Positions 25,556 to 37,255 are shown, numbered from the stretch's first letter. The stretch: 64,000 bases of DNA from Thysanoteuthis rhombus (GCA_963457665.1 OY735207.1:48783696-48847695), one strand, 5' to 3'. Notes: generated by a model from the sequence alone, not told the origin. Numbers and translations are program-made.

Positions 25556-25836
25556 TTGGAAAATGAACGAATCTGGACTCTCTGAAATTAAAGTACTTGA
25601 AGTGTAAATCTGCAATTATTAGCGTTGCAGTGCTAACGTCCAAAGATTGGGTGACCCTCGAACTTCAATTACATTTACGGTACATATAACCAGTTCTTTC
25701 CAATATTTCCGATGGTATTTCCTGAGATAGACCTATTGATTATGCATGTTGATTGCATATACTGATTGCATACTGGTTTATTGACAGCATATTGATTGTA
25801 TATTAATTGCATGTATTGATTAGAATCCTTCGTATG

Positions 25837-25840
<4 letters not shown>

Positions 25841-25892
<52 letters not shown>
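25841..25892. repeat. (TA)n microsatellite
   Basis: A clean TA run. Confidence 0.97.
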
Positions 25893-25895
<3 letters not shown>

Positions 25896-26159
25896 TGACA
25901 ATTCAAACTTGCGTGGAAACTGTATATATATATACATCTTTGCTGTATAAAGGTTAATCCAAAGATAGAGAAAACTGCGCTAGTTAAATGACTTTGATAA
26001 TTGCTTCTTATGAGTTGGAGGTACGTGACGGCGAAATTGCATCACATTAGGGGCAGATATCTCATATAAGAACGGTCACAGAACATGGGCATTGAAGATT
26101 TTGCTTCTGGCAAAATTCCACAGTAATTTCTCTCGAACATGATGGGATTTCGTTAAACT

Positions 26160-26287
26160 CATTACTTAAAGGTCACAAGATAAACATCTCTTCATCTCTT
26201 TTCTTCCTCTCTTCATTTATTTCTTTCTCGCTTAGTCTCTCTGTCTCTCCATCCGTCCCTCTCTCCCTCTCTCCTTCCCTCTCTCTC

Positions 26288-26355
<68 letters not shown>

Positions 26356-26400
26356 CTCTCTCTCTATCTATCTATTTATCTATCTACCTATCTTCTTCTG
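26160..26400. repeat. pyrimidine-rich tract with (CT)n core
   Basis: An imperfect CT/CCT tract surrounds a (CT)n run at about 26290-26371, followed by CTAT repeats. Confidence 0.95.
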
Positions 26401-26439
26401 CATTCCTCTCAACTTCTCGGTCTTTTTCGAGTGTTAGCT

Positions 26440-26710
26440 AACACATTCATATAGACTGGCCCTAATATGTAGCATCGTCTTATTTTCCACCGGCCACAGT
26501 TTTGATGGTGACTTTTAAGGATACACATTGTGAGTCGTTATATTGACCAGCGGTTGTCTGACATTCTTGCAACATGACCTGCCCATTGCCATTTGAGTTT
26601 TTTCTAACGGTTTTTATGATATCTTTGACTTCTGTTTTTCTCTAATATACTGTTTTTCAATGATGACCATGATTACTTTCTGTACTCGTTGCATGGTTAG
26701 CTGACCATGT
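26440..26710 (-). mobile_element. RTE-like LINE fragment, family 1 (copy 3)
   Basis: It matches the other minus-strand copies through the blocks TGAGTCGT, TTGTCTGACATTCTTGCAAC and CATTGCCATTTGAG. It lacks the 3' tail and is old and diverged. Confidence 0.65.
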
Positions 26711-26851
26711 TAATCAGTTAAATTTGATCCAGTTGATTTCCCAAAGGAACCAATAACATTTAACAAGTCAGACAGAATACTTTTTCAGACAGTTTTCATC
26801 TGTCGTCCACAAAGGCATTTTTGTTTTCTATTTTCAGTAATTCATGGAAAC

Positions 26852-26883
<32 letters not shown>

Positions 26884-26903
26884 CGATAGATAAATAGATA
26901 GAT
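26852..26903. repeat. (GATA)n microsatellite
   Basis: GATA units with a CGATA and an AAATA variant. Confidence 0.95.
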
Positions 26904-27061
26904 GAATGTGAGGGAGCTGAACTATGTTTTGCAGTTCCATTGATAAATTCGTAGTGCAGCATCCAAAAAAGCTCCCACAACTGAAAGTAAGGCACCATCG
27001 GATACTGTTGATCAATGAATCGTCATAATTCGTGGTAGCATAATACGATAATTTATCAGGA

Positions 27062-27355
27062 AGCAGCCTCTCAACATCCATAGTTGGACATTGACCTTCC
27101 CAAATATTTGCCATACACATCTATCATGGGCGTTTCACAGCCAGTACTCTCTAAATTTATTTGCTTCGTCACCCTATCTTATTCTTGTAGGCCACAACTT
27201 CGCCTAAAACCTCTCGGATCCATGTTGTCTAACATTTTTGCAATAAAACCAGCCCGTTGCCATTCGGATTTTCTTATGGTTTCTTTGATATCCTGATTGT
27301 TTTTTATATACTGTATCGTCATGTGATGTTGAGCATCATTTTCTAATGTAATTGT
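27062..27355 (-). mobile_element. RTE-like LINE 3' fragment, family 1 (copy 4)
   Basis: The plus-strand blocks TAGTTGGACATTGACCTTCC, ATCTATCATGGGCG and CCAGCCCGTTGCCATT show the same 3' end. The GAT tail is eroded and an internal part near 27190 is missing compared with copy 2. Confidence 0.7.
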
Positions 27356-27599
27356 TTTCCTCTTTGGTTGTATGAATGGGGCTTCTCCAGGTAAATTCTC
27401 TACTTGGTTTCTTGTAGAGGGAGGTGATCATGAACCTGCTCGCTGTCGTGAACTTTCAAAAAATCTTCCCCTCTTTCGTTTCGTATTTCTTATTCGAACT
27501 TGCCAAAAAATGTTCATCACTCTGTCCAAATTAAGCATTAAAGCCTCCCATCCTGACTTTTAAGTATGTTTTGGTATTTTGTAATGTGAAGTTTAAGTC

Positions 27600-28125
27600 G
27601 CCATAGGAATTGTCTATTGACTCTTTGATCGACTTAGAATTTGGGTGTTAACTTGAATGCGTGTACCGCTTTTAGAGGTGACACTGGCTACGAGAGTATT
27701 GAATCCTATTGCATTGACTTTCAAGTCTTTTCGAATGAGAAAAAGCCGACTTAAGTGTTTTTTTTTATTTCGTTTCTGAATCTGGAGAAAAGATTTTTGC
27801 ACTCCAGTTCGATAAGCTCTCCACTTGGTCTTCTCATTTTGCTTATTCATATGATGTCCCATTTGATAATGTCAATTCCAGATCTGAGATCGTTTAGGTG
27901 TCTGCATAGGGTGTTCTAACATCATAAGTGTCAATATTTAGTGATGTCCTCTCGGTAAGGTTCCTAGAGTTGTCTTCGAGGTTGTGTTTTCGGTTTGGTT
28001 TGGGATTTGCTTTTGGTTTTGGGTTGTCGCTCTTTGAGTTCATTGCCCCTCCCTCAAGCAAGTGATGCGGCTGGGCCTTGATCTGAATCCACTGACCCAG
28101 AAGAAACGATCGATACAATTTTGAT
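27600..28125 (-). other. unassigned minus-strand open segment
   Basis: Two minus-strand frames (27614-27862 and 27894-28118) give protein-like peptides such as KVNAIGFNTLVASVTSKSG. A further frame below 27610 stays open through DNSYGDLNFTLQNTKTYLK. They lie just upstream of LINE copy 4 on the same strand. They may belong to another decayed retroelement, but I could not match them to a domain. Confidence 0.25.
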
Positions 28126-28129
28126 CGTG

Positions 28130-28995
28130 CGAACCGTGGAAGTATTTAGACAATACCCTACTGTACTGATCCATGTCGACTTATCAGAGAGAAGTTAAAA
28201 AAATGTAAATGTAAAGACTTTAAGTCCTCTTTCCACTCCTCATTTGGGATAGGAAAATAGGCAGAACAAATTCATACTACCAGATTGCAAATGGATGGAT
28301 GGATTCGTTTTCCCAAATTAAATCACTTCTGATTTGTACCTTGCTCGACTCGACTTTTCAGTCATTGGTAAATTGCGTCAAGTCAATGCAATTATCACGG
28401 GCAGTGAATTGCCTGTCTTGCGTGTCTTACAAACTCTATAAGTATGTAGCAAAGATCTATTCATCAGCTTATTGCCAGTGTTTAAATGGGGGGTAAAGGA
28501 TTAGAGGATGTGGCTGGTAGTAATTTACATTAAGGCTCTTAACGTATATACAAGTAATTATCAAAAATAGAAAACTCTAAGTCAAACAAGTAAACAACAA
28601 TGAATACGACAAATAAGGAAGCCTCGAATTCATTTGTAGGCAACGATTTTTTTTTGGGGGGGGGGTGTTGATTCTTCATTTCTCCTTCTCTTCTTTTATG
28701 CAAAAATAAACAAGTAAATGAGCAGCGAATGGATGGGTTATTTCTTTTCTTTTTTTTCACACTTGGTTGTAGTTTCTTTCTTCGTTTACTGGAATGGACT
28801 TTTAAAATAATTCTGTGTTGTTTTGGCTCATTGCAATTATCGCCGGCAGCGAGACGTTCAGCTCTCAGGTCTTGAGAAAAAAAAAACTTTATAAGAGTAT
28901 AACGAAGATTACGGGGAAACATTGATCCGAGCACTGTCAAAATTGGTGGCGGTGCAGCACAGCACTTGGTCGATCTATGAGCCATCATGAATGGG
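28130..28995. other. no supported gene; possible short duplication
   Basis: GCAATTATC followed by GGCAG and a downstream ACTNTATAAG block occurs at about 28388-28440 and again at 28833-28885, suggesting an old local duplication. The 149-residue minus-strand frame here is low-complexity (K, P, N rich) and I judge it chance. Confidence 0.3.
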
Positions 28996-29001
28996 GGTAA
29001 T

Positions 29002-29150
29002 GTAGCATGGAACGACGGTGATCAACGAACTATGATAACCACAAATTGTGCTGCACGGGACAACGTCGGATCATGAACAAACGAACTTTGGTAATTAAGT
29101 TAATGAAGCATGGTTCAACGTCAATCAACGAACTTTGGTAATTAGACTAA
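29002..29150. repeat. short tandem array, three units of about 46-56 bp
   Basis: Units at 29002, 29049 and 29105 share G-AGCATGG--CAACG, a GATCAACGAAC block and TTTGGTAATTA. The last two are the most alike. Confidence 0.75.
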
Positions 29151-29154
29151 TTAA

Positions 29155-30070
29155 TATCCGTGAGTAGAATCACAGATATATTTAAATTTCTATGAAACGG
29201 TTTTTAAAGATAGAAATTACAAAAATTTGTCTCAGTTGAATATTCCATAGTTTTGGTCAGGAGTGATCTCATCAGCCAGTTTTTTTAACTTGTATTGAGA
29301 GATCCTAGTATTACAGAAAGAAGAATAAAAAGGTTACATTGCCCATTATATAAGTATTTAACCATAACATGAGTAAATATCTGACCATTTATCATAATAG
29401 GATCGAACCAATTAACAGCGGCAAACAAGATTAGCTATTTGATCATTGCTATACGACGTGAGTACTGATCCACTCTTCACAAATGATCTAGTTGTTACTC
29501 CCGGTAAAAATTTTTCTAGTGGCAGTTTTAGGGGGCTTATATGTACGTTCATGGTATTTGCAAAAATAAATGATCTACCCACAACTTCGAGTTTTCCCCT
29601 CCATTTTCGATATACCGATCTCAGCAGAGTTTTTTTCAGTACTGGAATGCGTTCTGGAAGTCGTATTATGTGATAATATTTGGGTAGTCATTTCCTTCTA
29701 TCGCCCCTGTGGTCTGTTTAACCAAACATGGCAGGAGGTTATCTATGAAAAATCATTTATACAAAACTCCTATTCGAAACAGTAGCTATTGAAAAGAAGT
29801 TAACAGACTACCGCAACACAACGTGGTCTATTTTTGGTTATTCTATATTTTACTTGCGTCATGATATCCAAAAGTTCAAATATAGTTGTTTTGAGAAATG
29901 AAGACTACATTTTTTGCAATTAATTCAGATTCAATATTCTTAAATTTGATAGCGCTGCTGCTTGGTTCATAGGTTTTCGACGAAGCAAATTAGCGATGAT
30001 TACATTGTTTGGATCAATTCTATGGAAAATGGTCTGACTGGGCAGCAGGTCCTAAAACTGATGGTCCTAT
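29155..30070. other. no supported feature
   Basis: AT-rich decayed DNA. Small plus-strand frames have no domain. Confidence 0.4.
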
Positions 30071-30074
30071 GATA

Positions 30075-31831
30075 TCAAATTCACTAAATCATCAAAATCG
30101 TCTGTTGCACGACATAGACCTTCCCCAGGATTCGGCACATCTCTCTCATGGGCGTTGTGGAGCCAGAATTCTCCGTTGTGTATTCTGCCGGCCTCGGTTG
30201 TGCACATGATCTCTAGGAATCCACGTTGCGAGTCATGATGTCCATCAAGTGTCTGTCAATCTTGCAACATGACCAGCCCACCGCCATTTAAGTTTTCTAA
30301 TAGCTTCTGTGATATCTCAGACTCTTGATTTCTCCCTGATATGCTGTGCCAACTTGTGATGTCTCCTCGTGAGGTTGAGCATGATTTTCTCATGTGCACG
30401 TTGCATGCTCACAGTTTGCAGGTCTGTCTCTCGCTTAGGTTCTATTTTTGAGCTCCATAGGTGACTATCGGAAGGATACATTGTCTGTATCCTCTTCTTT
30501 TTAGAAATAATGGGATCTTCTTGTTTTTGAAGGTTTGAGCCTGCTCTGCCGACGGCTTGTCATCTTACAGTGATTCTTCAGTTGAGTTCTCCTTCTTTTG
30601 TGAGTTTTATGGAGATTCATTGTCTTAGGTAGATGGAGTAGTCTATTTTCTCCAGTTTTGCATCGATTTTCGAGAGTTGTGTTCTTATTCTCGACGTTTT
30701 TGTTGTACATGACCTTTTTTCTTTACTAAAAATCATGTATAGGCTAATCTTTTTTCCTTTATCTCGCATTAGTTGGAGGCTGTGAAGGTTTTCTGAGAAA
30801 ACGGCGATGTTGCCTGCAAATCTGAGGTTACGCAGATATTTGCCATCAATTTTGATTCCTCTACTTTCCTAGTTCAGGTTCCATCTGGAGGCCGACTGTG
30901 AAGAGTTTGGTTTAGCTGGTATCACCTCATCTTACTTCTTTTGGAGCTCGAAGGATTTGGAGTCTATATTCAGAGTCTGTTGAAGGAGTTGCTGTGACTG
31001 TATATATGTTGTGATACTCTGATAGCCTTCACGACTCTAGGAATTTCCACTGAATGGAATGCTTTCTTGAAGTCCATAATTGCTACAGTCCATAAATAAA
31101 TGCTATAAGTCTATGAATTTCCCATTCCTGGGAAATCCTCGATCTGATTTCCCGCGTCTCGCACAACCTGTTTGTTGTTTTGTTGTCAATGTCTTGAAGA
31201 ATAGAGTTCTTGGTGGAATTCTTGAGCGCGTTTGACAATGCTGTCTCCGTCTGTTGTTATGTCTCCGTTTTCTTTGAGTATGCTAGTTATTTGTTTTTGT
31301 CCTCTGCTGAAAGCTTTGTTCATTGTTTTAAAGCTCCGACGTTTTTCGAGAGTGGTTTCGATGATGGCTGTCGTGCCTTTTGTTTTCTCTTAGTTTCTTT
31401 CTGATTGCTTTGTTCAGTTCATTCTCCTCTATTTTTCCACTTGTTTGTGTCGGTGGATTGAGGTTCCTGCACTTTTTAATGAGTCTCTTGGTTTTGTCTG
31501 AGACTTTACGAGCAGTTTGTATGCCTCTTGGTTTAAACAGAGCAGCAGCTTCTGTCAAAGAAATTGTTTTTTGTTATGGAGTTGTTTTTTTTATTGTGGA
31601 GCTCATTGATGCTGGTGTCGTTCACTTCGATGAGGAATTTTAATCCGTTTTTCAATCCTAGCTGGAAGGATCAAGTGAGTTCATTCGGTATGTTTGGCTG
31701 TGGCAGTTTGTTGAGGAACATTTTTCGGCGTTTTTCATAGGTGTTTACTTGCATATCACATCTTACCATACTGTGGTCGCTTCCTATGTTCGCTTGGTTT
31801 AGAACTTGAATGTCTTTGATGGTGTCATTTT

Positions 31832-31835
<4 letters not shown>
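30075..31835 (-). pseudogene. RTE-like LINE, internally deleted endonuclease-RT copy (copy 5)
   Basis: This is the most informative minus-strand copy of family 1. Reading down from 31830, the end of the apurinic/apyrimidinic-type endonuclease is visible (NQANIGSDHSMVRCDM, with the conserved SDH). A basic linker follows (31328-31558). RT landmarks come next: a TTDGDSIVKRAQEFHQELY segment, MDFKKAFHSVE (motif A region) and NLRFAGNIAVFSENL, where the FADD box has become FAGN (plus 30809-30820). The C-terminal and 3' UTR part follows, with a damaged tail near 30085-30130. Intact RTE elements run to about 3.3 kb, so at 1.75 kb much of the RT is deleted. Frameshifts and stops abound. It is dead. Confidence 0.85.

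Positions 31836-31898
<63 letters not shown>
31836..31898. repeat. (TA)n microsatellite at LINE 5' edge
   Basis: A clean TA run directly where the minus-strand LINE copy 5 is truncated. Confidence 0.98.
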
Positions 31899-31899
<1 letters not shown>

Positions 31900-32329
31900 G
31901 TAAATATTATCAGGTATATTCAACGTTGCCTGAAGTGGAGGGTAACATAAAACATAAGCAAACAGAAAATGTTCTTCTTACATAACACTACAAATGGAAA
32001 AAAATGATTATTCACACTATGTACTCGTAAAAAAGTATCTGCGACGGGAGAAATATTCTGATGCAGAACATGAAAAATTGATGCCGTTGCTTCACACAGC
32101 TTTTTGATACATCACAAAAGTGTGTCTCCCATTCAGTGCCAGGACCCAACCAAAAAATATAACTAATACAGAGCTGTCATTGTAAGAAAGTATTGAGAGC
32201 CTAAACATAAAGACCAGTGATCCAGAGAGATCGTCTTTTAAATTTCGAGAAATACCTTCAGTTGACTTCCAATCATTTTAAACATCAACATCATATTGCT
32301 TTCAACTTTTGCTTACCCTCCCAGCAAAA

Positions 32330-33150
32330 TGTCTGCATCTTAGCAGCAGTATTGCAGCCAACAACTTGGAAAATCTGCTAAAAATGATATATGGTTACCT
32401 CAAATGATATTGATGTCAAAATTGCATTTCCAAATAATTTGGCTGCGAAAGAATACCCCTATGCCAAATTTAAACCTCATAGATGTAAGAATTTGGCTAA
32501 CAGCTTGAAAATTGAATTAGAATTGACTAAAAATGACCTCAAGTGATCTAAGATGAATTTTGAGGCCAAAATTGTACGCTTCTGACCTCTGCCGAGAAAT
32601 GGTTTTCCCCAACATAAAATTTCAGTTACGAAGATGCGAAAAATTTTGTTAAAAGCTTGCCAAAATTTAGTAAAAATGTCTACAAATGACTTCTTTGCTT
32701 GTTGGCTTTGTTGTGAGATGTATAAATATGCACAATATAAGCATCTTTGGTTCAAAATTATGGCCCATGAATCTGAAAAGAATCTAGAAATGACCAGGAA
32801 TGTCATCGAATGACCTGAAAGTATCTCAGTGATCAACTTCATATTGCATATGATCCTTTTCAAGGAAAGATGTATCTCAAAGCCTCGTTTCAGTTCCATA
32901 GGCGCTGAACTGTTGTTCCAAACCTGCAAAACTGCATTTAAATGACCAAGAAAAACATCTGATGACCTTGAAAGTTCTTGGATGTCAACATTACATATAT
33001 TGCAAACTTTGCGATGAGAGGATGTATCTATATGCTAGATTCCAGCATCCTTGGTGCCATATTGTGGCCCACAACTTAAAGTTGGTTAGGAATGACCAAA
33101 AATGACCTCTGATGACCTCAAATGATTTCTTGGTTCAATCACACATAGTT
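32330..33150. repeat. degenerate tandem array T2, about 5.5 units of 140-155 bp
   Basis: A recurrent ordered block set occurs: GTGGCCCACAACTTGAAAAT, AAAAATGACCTCAAATGACC, GATGTCAAAATTGCATA, then GAGA-ATGTATC-CTATGC and AAATTTCA. Units begin near 32350, 32490, 32645, 32760, 32910 and 33063. Units differ a lot, so the array is old. The 150-residue minus-strand frame at 32477-32929 falls inside it and is a by-product. Confidence 0.8.
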
Positions 33151-33154
33151 TACG

Positions 33155-33705
33155 CTTTTAGTTGACTTCTCCTCGGTCAGCATGCAGAATATCCGATCGA
33201 TACGCTTTGTAGTCATTGTGGAGAAGTGGCAAGAATGAACAAATAACAAATGGTGCAAACCGAATGTTGTACGGAACGTTGCCCTCTAATAATGCATGAT
33301 ATCTTTCAAAACCGCAGAGATTGATGCATACAATAGGATTAATTTAAAGGAGAAAGTGGAAGATAGGTTACAACGTAATTGTTTCACCTTCAAACCAAAC
33401 GAACTTTTTGGTAGCAGCTTGTTTATATAGCATTTATCTGCATTGAAAATATAAGTCCTTCTCAAACTCGAACACTGAATCTCTACTCTGATGGGATGCA
33501 CGCAAAACAATGTTATTAGCTGTAACAAGCCAGTATATAAGAGAAAGTGGAATTGTTTAATGCTTGCATAACTTTTACGCATCATGTGTGTGATTCGGTG
33601 TGCTATTGAACTCTGCATATGATTTTACTCTCTGACTTTTTGCACGAAATGCCCCTTCATCAATATCCTCATTCTTGACTTGCCTCTTTTTCAACCTATA
33701 TAATT
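33155..33705. other. no supported feature
   Basis: AT-rich DNA beyond the T2 array. The 110-residue minus-strand frame at 33286-33618 has no domain. Confidence 0.4.
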
Positions 33706-33714
33706 AGTCATTAT

Positions 33715-34420
33715 CATCATCATCATCAGCAGCAGCAACGACAACTGCAGCAGCAACTTTTAAGCGTCTGTCATGGGATATAAACGTCCCTCAAGATTCA
33801 CCAGACTTCTCTATCATGGGAGTTGTAGAGCTAGTACCTCCCGAATTCGTCTAATTTGTCACGCTATCTTACTCACTCTGTGGATCCACTCAGTGAATCG
33901 AAATGTCTAGGGGTTGTCTGTCATCCTTGCAGCTTGTGAATCCCATTGCCATTTGAGTTTTCTAATAGTTTCTATTGTATGTCAGACTGCTGTTTTTTTC
34001 CTCTTGTATACTGTCCTGCGATCTTTCTATATGATGTTGAGCATGATTCTCTCACGTGTACGTTGCGTAGTTCACAGTTTGAGGGTCAATCTTTTGGTTA
34101 GGTTCTATATTTCAACCCTGTAGAAGACTACCTGGGATATATTGGTTACAAACTCTTCTATTTTGTACAAGTGGTATTTTCTTGTTTTTGAAGATTGAGT
34201 TTGCTATACCGAAAGCTTGCCAACCAAGTATGATCTTCGCTTTATTTGCCCTCTTGAAGATTCCATGGTGAACCGTTGTCCAAGGTAGATTCAGTAGTCT
34301 ACTCTCTTCAGCTCTGAGATTTTGATTTTGATCGTCGTGTCTTTGTCATACACATCTTTGTTGTACATGATATTTGTTTTGCTGCGGTTCATATTGAAGC
34401 GAACTTTCTTGCTAACTTCA
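33715..34420 (-). mobile_element. RTE-like LINE 3' fragment, family 1 (copy 6)
   Basis: The (ATC)n tail is at 33715-33728, followed by (CAG)-type triplets to 33755. The plus-strand blocks CGTCTGTCATGGGATATAAA and TTCTCTATCATGGGAGT follow, with the C-terminal coding remnants upstream on the minus strand. It is truncated where a short (TA)n begins at 34421. Confidence 0.85.
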
Positions 34421-34442
34421 TATATATATATATATATATATA
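34421..34442. repeat. short (TA)n microsatellite
   Basis: Eleven TA units at the 5' edge of LINE copy 6. Confidence 0.95.
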
Positions 34443-34459
34443 ATGAGCAAAAAATAACG

Positions 34460-34507
34460 ACCATTGAGTTAAACAGCCGCTGGTGATGCAAAAGGCCCAA
34501 ATAACTG
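34460..34507 (-). repeat. inverted repeat left arm, SINE-like
   Basis: The reverse complement of this arm matches 34673-34719 over about 48 bp with only a few differences (block CAGTTATTTGGGCC then CCAGCGGCTGTTTA). Confidence 0.8.
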
Positions 34508-34672
34508 CTTTCATATCAAATTCTGATTTCGTGTGTTCGCGGTCAAATGTAGGAGTATTGCTACGTTTATAATCATTTTTGGATCGTATATATCTATTTC
34601 TTAATACATGACTGTCATGTTGAGTGAGACAAATAGACTGAGAATAAACGAGATGAAAATTTGGTGCGGAAA

Positions 34673-34780
34673 CAGTTATTTGGGCCTTTGCATTACCAGC
34701 GGCTGTTTAGCTCAATGGTAAGAGCATCGCTACATTTTGGCAGCTATCCTAACGGTGCCAGGTTCGATTCCTGCAGACAC
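34673..34780 (+). repeat. tRNA-derived SINE head with intact A and B boxes
   Basis: The right arm of the inverted pair continues into a tRNA-like segment at about 34701-34780. It has a perfect A box (TAGCTCAATGG) and B box (GGTTCGATTCC) and a nearly complete T stem. The putative acceptor ends (GGCTGTT and AGACACA) do not pair, so it is not a usable tRNA gene. A tRNA-derived SINE is the best reading. A Pol III promoter could still be present. Confidence 0.6.
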
Positions 34781-34933
34781 ATTTTCTTTAATTGTTTATT
34801 CTATTCACGTTGTCTAGACTGAGTTATGCATTAACCCTGTAGTGACGGGAGATCGTTTTAAATAGGTTTTCTCTGTAATATAAAGCAATTTTAAAGCATT
34901 CTCTTGGATCACATAAATTAATTTCCTGATACA

Positions 34934-34936
<3 letters not shown>

Positions 34937-35000
<64 letters not shown>
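34937..35000. repeat. (TA)n microsatellite
   Basis: A clean TA run of about 32 units. Confidence 0.98.
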
Positions 35001-35003
<3 letters not shown>

Positions 35004-35004
35004 A

Positions 35005-35535
35005 CAGAAGCTGTAGTAATCATCTTCTGTTGGAGTGGAGTTTGGCTTTATATGGGCTCGTACACTAGCCACTTGCTCTTGTGGGGAATTCAATACTCTC
35101 TCAAACACGAGGCAAACTACAACGTAATGTAACTACTGGCTACGATCGAAAAGATGCTGATTTATTCAAATGAATGCCTCAATTAATGAGAAATATATTT
35201 TTCCGTAATCTTCAGAAGCTGCAGAGGATAATGTTTGGGGATAACAATAGAAGTGGTAATACAATAGAAAGAAGACACAATAGGAATGAAGAGAGGGCAG
35301 AAAAGCGTAAAGAATAAAAGGAAAAGGACATTGCACAGAAACAGAAGGATCTGAAAAAAAATGACGAGATGATTATTGCGAATCTTGAATGGAACGAATG
35401 GAATAAATGAGAAAGCATTCAAAGACGAGGAATATGATGAATAAAAATATGAATTAACTGTTATTCTACAATTCCACTTGAAGATTTATTTTGAGAATTC
35501 GGTATTCCCGGAGATATATTCTAAATAATGTTTTC
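35005..35535. other. no supported feature
   Basis: AT-rich DNA. The minus-strand F/S/L-rich frames at 35183-35422 look like chance. Confidence 0.4.
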
Positions 35536-35539
35536 CCGG

Positions 35540-35612
35540 TTATGACTGATCATAATGGTCCAGTGCTCGCCTCTTATCCGGTAGGTCGCGGGTTCGATCC
35601 ATGACTGAATCA
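35540..35612 (+). repeat. tRNA-like SINE head
   Basis: An A-box-like TGATCATAATGGTC and a clear B box GGTTCGATCC lie about 45 bases apart. It resembles the 34.7-kb head only in the boxes. Confidence 0.45.
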
Positions 35613-35970
35613 TACCAAAGACTTTGAAAATTGTACTCAATGTATTTCTGCTAAACACTTAGCATAAAGTTCAGGTCTGAGGAAGCGTAGAAGGGATGAA
35701 CTCTGTCAGGCTATCTCACCCAAGATGCAGCCTTGGTGGACGCCCCAACGACATGATAAAGAAGGTAGAAACCCAGGACCAAAAACTAAGTCCATAATAC
35801 GGCTGTTCGATATGAAATTACAAGGATTTGTCTCTATCCACTCGAGAAATGTATTTACCGTCACTGCAAAGGACCAAAAGCCAATTTTCTGGTTAACAGT
35901 AATTTATTGAATTTCCGTAGATATTTAGAATTTGAGTGTGTTTTGCTATTTCCATAGAACCATAGAATTA

Positions 35971-36048
35971 CTAACCCAAGGATTGAACTCGCCACCAAAA
36001 ACAACATAGATTCAAACCAACGCTTCTACCAACTAGACGATTGCACGA
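35971..36048 (-). repeat. tRNA-like SINE head
   Basis: On the minus strand an A-box-like CGTCTAGTTGGTAGAAGCG is followed by a B-box-like GAGTTCAATCC. There is no obvious acceptor stem. Confidence 0.45.
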
Positions 36049-36354
36049 TATATTCATTTAGCGCTGCCTAGGTTACTGAATATGGGAAACACTTGCATAA
36101 CGACAGAAATCAAATTTCTACTCTATATGAATATAAAAATGAGTATAAAAAGACTGACTGCCGTATGGGCAATCTCCACTCCAATTTCTATTTCCTATCC
36201 TGACTCAAGATGGTTATTGCAGATCTTGTATTGTATATAATAAATAAAAAATAAAATTCAAAGAAGTATGTATTTTTTGTATACATGTCATTATTTATTG
36301 GATTGAAATATACCGGTGTGAATCTGTACGATGGATTTTCGTCAATTCCCAAGA

Positions 36355-36530
36355 TTCGTGACTCGGTAAGACAGCCTCTAGACAATCAGTTCTTCCAGGG
36401 TTCACATGACGATGGGGAATGTGGATTTCACACATCGGTTTACATATCTCATTTTGGTGAGGATTGTTCTTGTTTTACTTGTTACACAAGGAAAACAAAG
36501 TGAACTTCAAACTTTCCATCGGTGGGTGTT
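36355..36530 (+). repeat. SINE-like element, family S1
   Basis: AAGACAGCCTCTAGACAATC, a B-box-like GGGTTCACATGACG and the GGTGAGGATTGTTCTTG tail line up in order with the copies at 15.8 and 17.8 kb. Confidence 0.5.
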
Positions 36531-36534
36531 CAGG

Positions 36535-37255
36535 TAGACAGAGAGGCTTCACTGCTTCTAATTTTTTGTTTCCTTCTTGTGTGTGTGTTTCTTCTTTTTC
36601 TTCGCTCTCCCCCGCATATCTATGAACACAAAAAAATAAACATTAGAAATAAGAGTTAGATATTCAAAGAAAACATTTTTTTCCTTTTTATCCGGGCATT
36701 TTTTTCCTCCAAAATGATCGATTAGCAAATCTGCTTTTCTTATTCATGAATCAACATTTATGAATCAACAACTTGCAGATTTTTTTTCCCAAGGACCAAA
36801 AACGGCAAAGTTATATCGTTGAGTTAGAAGTATTGTCAGCACCCTTCAACTGAATGAAAGGACATCTTTGGATATTTTCCAAGGGGAAATAACTCTACTT
36901 TTTTCCGTCAGATTTTTGCCAACATTCCATCACATTCCATCTGTTCTCTTTTCTTTATTTATGCCGATTGTAAGGTTTTTCTTTCTCTTTTCGCTGCCTT
37001 AAACTATCGTCTGAACAACCAAGACACGGTTCTGTAAGTTGTATACAGGAAGTTTGGCTACGTCAAAACAAAACCCTAATTACAGGGAAATGTTCAAGAT
37101 TTTATCGTTTATGACCTCAGATGAGTTTTGGTCGAATTTCTCAATATTTGCACCAACTTAACAGCGAAAACATCATTTGTTTTTTTGCCCAGAGATACGT
37201 GAAAATTCCTTAGGGAAACGTTCCATCGTTTGGGAGTTTTCTAATGATTTATGAC
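36535..37255. other. no supported feature
   Basis: AT-rich DNA with several poly-T runs. Confidence 0.4.

Noticed and set aside
28539..28988. 149-residue minus-strand frame
   Set aside because: Low-complexity K/N/P runs from poly-purine tracts, with no domain and no splice or promoter context.
32477..32929. 150-residue minus-strand frame, among the longest in the window
   Set aside because: It lies wholly within the T2 tandem array and its peptide follows no known domain. The units are not in one reading frame.
34701..34780. tRNA gene
   Set aside because: A and B boxes are perfect, but the acceptor ends do not pair and no sound anticodon arm forms. It fits a tRNA-derived SINE better.
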